From assembly GCA_018816605.1 (NCBI GenBank), contig JAHIVS010000718.1:1-8795 (forward strand): a stretch of DNA of 8,795 nucleotides. The letters are read 5' to 3'. The position numbers and the translations under genes are program-made. Positions 5,570-8,795 of the stretch are shown here, piece after piece (within the stretch, counting starts at the first letter, position 1; the number at the start of each line of letters is the position of its first letter). The stretch comes from Pseudomonadota bacterium. Its GTDB lineage: Bacteria; Desulfobacterota; Desulfobacteria; Desulfobacterales; Desulfobacteraceae. The notes beneath the pieces were generated by a model. The model saw nothing but the letters and a program-made list of their open reading frames with translations, searched no databases and had not been told where the DNA came from.

Positions 5570-6402
5570 AACTCCGAAAATTCGCAGCAAAATATTGGCT
5601 GGATTTTGTTTCACTTATAGTATTTGGCATAATATTTATTATTCCCTTTATTTATATTGTCTTTATGGCATCAAAAACACGCCAGGAAGCATCACAATTC
5701 AGTTTCACATGGCCAAGTGACTTTCAGTTATTTGAAAATCTCCATCAAGTCATGACTTTTGGCAATAATAGAATGCTGTTAGCTTTATTCAACAGTACCG
5801 TGGTGACGGTCAGCTCTGTCGCGCTAATTATTGTGCTATCTTCTCTTGTTGCATACGTTATGCATCGTCGCTCTGACAGAATTGCATCGATTGTAGGCTC
5901 CTTTATACTCGCAGGTCTTATCATACCGCCTGCGGTTGTGCCAACCATCTTCCTGCTTAAGTGGCTTGGAATTTACAAGACGCTTTTCGGTATGATCATG
6001 ATTGATGTGGCATTTAACTTGCCATTTGCCATCCTTGTCTTCAAAGCTTTCATGGGGACTATTTCAAGGGAGCTTGATGAGGCTGCCATGATTGATGGCG
6101 CGCCACCGTTGCGAATATTCTTTTCAATCATTTTGCCGTTATTAAGACCTGCCATCGTTACGGTGGTGGTCACCTCATTCGTTACGATCTTTAATGATTT
6201 TGTTGGGCCACTTTACTTTTTACCCGGAAACCAAAATGTTACAGCGCCATTGACGCTATTCAGTTTCACCAGCCAATTTGCCTCTCAATGGAATTTGCTT
6301 TTTGCTGATGTAATTATCATCACGATTATTCCCTTACTTGTATTCATTTTCTTCCAGAGACAACTTGTTTCTGGAATGACCAGTGGAGCAATCAAAGGAT
6401 AA
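5566..6402 (+). CDS. Carbohydrate ABC transporter permease, MalG/UgpE type
   Basis: Second inner-membrane subunit of the importer, 278 aa, normal for this family. Hydrophobic segments lie near residues 13-35, 70-98, 107-131, 139-160, 196-216 and 244-265. The EAA loop is EAAMIDGAPPLRIFFSIILP (172-191), a close match to the MalG-type consensus EAAxxDGA. The ATG overlaps the stop of the first permease (ATGA at 5566-5569), and AAGGAG at 5552-5557 supplies the ribosome site. It works with the first permease, the binding lipoprotein and an unlinked ATPase. The rhamnosidase gene starts 68 bp downstream without an intervening terminator, which points to one operon. Confidence 0.93.
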   Translation: MKLRKFAAKYWLDFVSLIVFGIIFIIPFIYIVFMASKTRQEASQFSFTWPSDFQLFENLHQVMTFGNNRMLLALFNSTVVTVSSVALIIVLSSLVAYVMHRRSDRIASIVGSFILAGLIIPPAVVPTIFLLKWLGIYKTLFGMIMIDVAFNLPFAILVFKAFMGTISRELDEAAMIDGAPPLRIFFSIILPLLRPAIVTVVVTSFVTIFNDFVGPLYFLPGNQNVTAPLTLFSFTSQFASQWNLLFADVIIITIIPLLVFIFFQRQLVSGMTSGAIKG

Positions 6403-6456
6403 TGTGGGTTCACGTATATTAGGCAAGATTTGCTGACAATAATTGGCTGGCAAATA

Positions 6457-6470
6457 GATAAGGGCTTATC
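6457..6470 (+). promoter_or_regulatory. Palindrome holding the rhamnosidase ribosome site
   Basis: GATAAGGGCTTATC ends directly before the ATG at 6471. It is a palindrome with 6-bp arms around GG, and AAGGG (6460-6464) is the ribosome site. If folded as RNA (GATAA with TTATC, loop GGGC) the ribosome site would be partly in the loop and the start codon would follow at once. It may also be a protein site or chance. Upstream, ATTTGC (6428-6433) and GCAAAT (6450-6455) form a further short inverted pair. Confidence 0.35.
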
Positions 6471-8795
6471 ATGACTTCAACAACCATTTCTAACCTTACG
6501 TGTGAATATCAATCTGATCCAATTGGAATTAGTGTCGTGCAGCCGCGTTTGAGCTGGCAGATGAAAAGCGAAAACCGTAACGCCTTTCAAACTGCTTATC
6601 AGATCTGGGTCTCAACCTCAAAACAATCTTTGGATGATGGACAGAACCTGTTCTGGGACAGTGGCAAGGTTGAAACTGATCAATCTACTCAGGTAGTTTA
6701 TGATGGACCGCAACTTGTTGCCAGACAGCACCTGTATTGGAAAGTTAAAGTCTGGAATGAAAAGGGGGAACTTGCAGAAAGCGATCCGGCCTGGTGGGAA
6801 ACTGGTCTACTAGACAGTAAGTGGCAGGGAAATTGGATCACCCCGGATTTAGGTGAAATGCCTGATCAACCACAACCTTCGCCATTATTAAGACGAAAAT
6901 TTAACACAAAAAGCAAAGTCGTTTCTGCTCGAGTTTACGTTACCTGTTTGGGACTTTACGAATTGTGGCTGAATGGGCAACGTGTTGGTGATGCAGTGTT
7001 AACCCCCGGGTGGACGAGTTATGAGCATCGATTGCAATACCAGACTTACGATGTTTCCTCCCATATCAAAGAGGGTGAAAATGTCGTCGGCGCAGTGTTA
7101 GGTGAAGGCTGGTATCGTGGTTATTTGGGCTTTAACGGCAAACGCAGCCTGTATGGAAACAAGTTAGCGCTCCTCTTGGAACTTCACATAACATATGATG
7201 ACGGCCGTGTTGATGTTATCAGCAGTGATGACCAATGGCGGTCAGTTTTTGGTCCAATTCTCATGTCTGATATTTACATGGGAGAAACTTACGATGCCCG
7301 ACAGGAAAAAACCGGTTGGGACAATGTCGGTTATGACGATAGCAATTGGAGCGGCGTCCGGTTGTTTGACCATTCCAAAGAGATCGTCGTTGCGCAAGAT
7401 GGCACCTTTATTCGCCGGCATGAACAGCTTCAACCAGTTCAAATATTAATCTCGCCAAAAGGTGAAACCATCCTTGATTTTGGGCAAAATATGGTGGGCT
7501 GGGTGCAGATGAAAGTTCGCGGTGCAGAAGGCGAAACGGTCAGGCTGATCCATGCCGAAATCCTAGATCAGCAAGGCAACCTCTATATTGACAATTTGCG
7601 TTTAGCCAGGCAGATGACCACCTACACTTTGAAGGGCTCAAAAGATACCGATGAGGTATATGAACCTCGATTCACTTTTTATGGATTCCGTTATGTTTCA
7701 GTTGAGGGGTTTACGGGTGAGTTGACTCTTGATAATTTTGTAGGGATTGTCGTTCATTCTGATACGACACCCACTGGCACATTTGAATGTTCACACCCGC
7801 TTATTAACCAGTTGCAGCACAATATACTTTGGGGGCAAAAAGGAAATTTTGTTGACGTCCCAACCGATTGTCCGCAGCGGGATGAACGCTTAGGATGGAC
7901 AGGCGACACACAGGTTTACATTCGTACGGCCTGTTTCAACATGAAGGTGCCAAATTTCTATACCAAATGGTTGCGAGACTTAAGTTTCGATCAAAGAAAT
8001 GGCAGCGTGCCACATGTTGTCCCTAATGTGATCGCCAAGATTGGTCTTGGTGAGCTTGGAGACGAAGAGGGCTCTGGTGCAGCGGCCTGGGGTGATGCCG
8101 CTGTGATTTGCCCCTGGACACTCTATTTGTGTTATGGCGATACACGCATACTGGAAGAGCAATACAAGAGCATTGTTGAGTGGGTGCAATACGTGCGGGG
8201 TCGGGCTGATGAAGATTTAATTTGGCGTAAAGATTTTCAATTCGGCGACTGGCTGGATTTTCGCGGTGTGGATGATCGACTGCCAACGCCGGTGACCAAC
8301 TATGAGTTGGTAGGTACCGCATTTTTTGCATACAGCACTCAATTGCTGGCGAATATTGCCAAAATATTGGGTAATACCGGCGACGCGACATACTACGAAG
8401 ATCTGGCTAATCAAATAAAGAAGTCCTTCGTTGATGAATTTGTTACGCCATCAGGCCGCATCGGTCCGAATACCCAAACAGCATATGTGTTGGCCTTATA
8501 TTTCGATTTACTACCAGAAAAGGTGCGCCCTCTTGCTGCTCGCCGCCTTGCAGAAGAAGTGCGAAATAGTCAATTTCACATCACTACTGGTTTCGTTGGT
8601 ACACCCTATTTATGTCATGTATTGAGTCGCTATGGTTTCACCGATATTGCTTACAAATTAATCACTCAAGAAGAATACCCCTCCTGGCTTTATCCGGTCA
8701 AGCAAGGTGCCACTACAATTTGGGAGCGTTGGGATGGAATCAAACCTGACGGCACTTTTCAGAAAGCTGGAATGAACTCTTTCAACCACTATGCC
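6471..8795 (+). CDS. Alpha-L-rhamnosidase, glycoside hydrolase family 78 (3' end outside the window)
   Basis: Inverting hydrolase that removes terminal alpha-L-rhamnose from oligosaccharides and glycosides. The frame is open for 775 codons to the window end; family members are usually about 870-950 aa, so the C-terminal beta-sandwich is missing only because the window stops. Approximate order: N-terminal Ig-like domain (about 5-115), rhamnosidase N domain (about 140-310; GLYELWLNGQRVGD, LGEGWYRGYLG), a beta domain with LDFGQNMVGWVQ and FYGFRYVSVEGF (about 335-430), then the (alpha/alpha)6 catalytic barrel from about 440. VPTDCPQRDERLGWTGD (463-479) carries the general acid Glu472, and TIWERWDG carries the likely base Glu752. 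No signal peptide is seen, so it acts in the cytoplasm on imported substrate. ATG is preceded by AAGGG, 6 nt away. It follows the permeases and gives the locus its rhamnoside assignment. Confidence 0.95.
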   Translation, partial: MTSTTISNLTCEYQSDPIGISVVQPRLSWQMKSENRNAFQTAYQIWVSTSKQSLDDGQNLFWDSGKVETDQSTQVVYDGPQLVARQHLYWKVKVWNEKGELAESDPAWWETGLLDSKWQGNWITPDLGEMPDQPQPSPLLRRKFNTKSKVVSARVYVTCLGLYELWLNGQRVGDAVLTPGWTSYEHRLQYQTYDVSSHIKEGENVVGAVLGEGWYRGYLGFNGKRSLYGNKLALLLELHITYDDGRVDVISSDDQWRSVFGPILMSDIYMGETYDARQEKTGWDNVGYDDSNWSGVRLFDHSKEIVVAQDGTFIRRHEQLQPVQILISPKGETILDFGQNMVGWVQMKVRGAEGETVRLIHAEILDQQGNLYIDNLRLARQMTTYTLKGSKDTDEVYEPRFTFYGFRYVSVEGFTGELTLDNFVGIVVHSDTTPTGTFECSHPLINQLQHNILWGQKGNFVDVPTDCPQRDERLGWTGDTQVYIRTACFNMKVPNFYTKWLRDLSFDQRNGSVPHVVPNVIAKIGLGELGDEEGSGAAAWGDAAVICPWTLYLCYGDTRILEEQYKSIVEWVQYVRGRADEDLIWRKDFQFGDWLDFRGVDDRLPTPVTNYELVGTAFFAYSTQLLANIAKILGNTGDATYYEDLANQIKKSFVDEFVTPSGRIGPNTQTAYVLALYFDLLPEKVRPLAARRLAEEVRNSQFHITTGFVGTPYLCHVLSRYGFTDIAYKLITQEEYPSWLYPVKQGATTIWERWDGIKPDGTFQKAGMNSFNHYA

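Noticed and set aside
7195..8625. Frames at 7195-7449 (+), 7242-7442 (-), 7980-8414 (-) and 8431-8625 (+)
   Set aside because: All are shadows inside the continuous GH78 frame, whose motifs run unbroken from 6471 to the window end.
1..8795. CRISPR array, phage genes, toxin-antitoxin pair or defence genes
   Set aside because: No regularly spaced repeats and no proteins of those kinds are seen on either strand.

Overview
The window looks like an AT-leaning bacterial chromosome, most probably an Anaerolineae-type member of the Chloroflexota. This is inferred mainly from the sugar-binding lipoprotein, whose Cys is followed by a Thr/Pro/Ala linker (TPTAAPTAAP) typical of solute-binding proteins in that group. 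TTG and ATG starts and strong GAGG/AGGA ribosome sites are also seen. No database search was possible, so the taxonomic call is moderate.

Region 1 (1-439): a complete one-gene tRNA-Lys(UUU) unit with promoter, tRNA without encoded CCA, and a GCAA-loop terminator. Next comes a stretch without an intact gene. Its minus strand reads as a decayed piece of a methyl-accepting chemotaxis protein tail, broken by an in-frame TAG.

Region 2 (440-2071): lpdA (dihydrolipoyl dehydrogenase) on the minus strand, with all catalytic residues but no E1/E2 partner in view. It is divergent from a DeoR-family regulator. The space between them holds back-to-back promoters, a perfect 11-bp-arm inverted repeat (TGTTGA..TCAACA), and further TCAACA half-sites, including two exactly 10 bp apart downstream of the regulator promoter. 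This is probably the operator array of the regulator.

Region 3 (2072-8795): a regulator plus sugar import and hydrolysis locus on the plus strand. The order is DeoR-family regulator, a 375-bp gap rich in inverted repeats, sugar-binding lipoprotein, a strong 15-bp intercistronic hairpin, two CUT1 permeases overlapping by ATGA, and a GH78 alpha-L-rhamnosidase that runs off the window end. The rhamnosidase has no signal peptide, so the reading is that a rhamnosyl oligosaccharide or glycoside is bound outside, imported intact and cleaved in the cytoplasm. No ATPase is encoded here, so a shared MsmK/UgpC-type ATPase elsewhere is expected.

The genes belong to known families. The unexplained parts are the 2843-3217 interval (several nested stems, one of which reads as a minus-strand terminator over the stop codon of an unrecognised ORF), the TCAACA array, and the chemoreceptor relic next to the tRNA. 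I found no CRISPR array, intact mobile element or clearly new multi-gene system.
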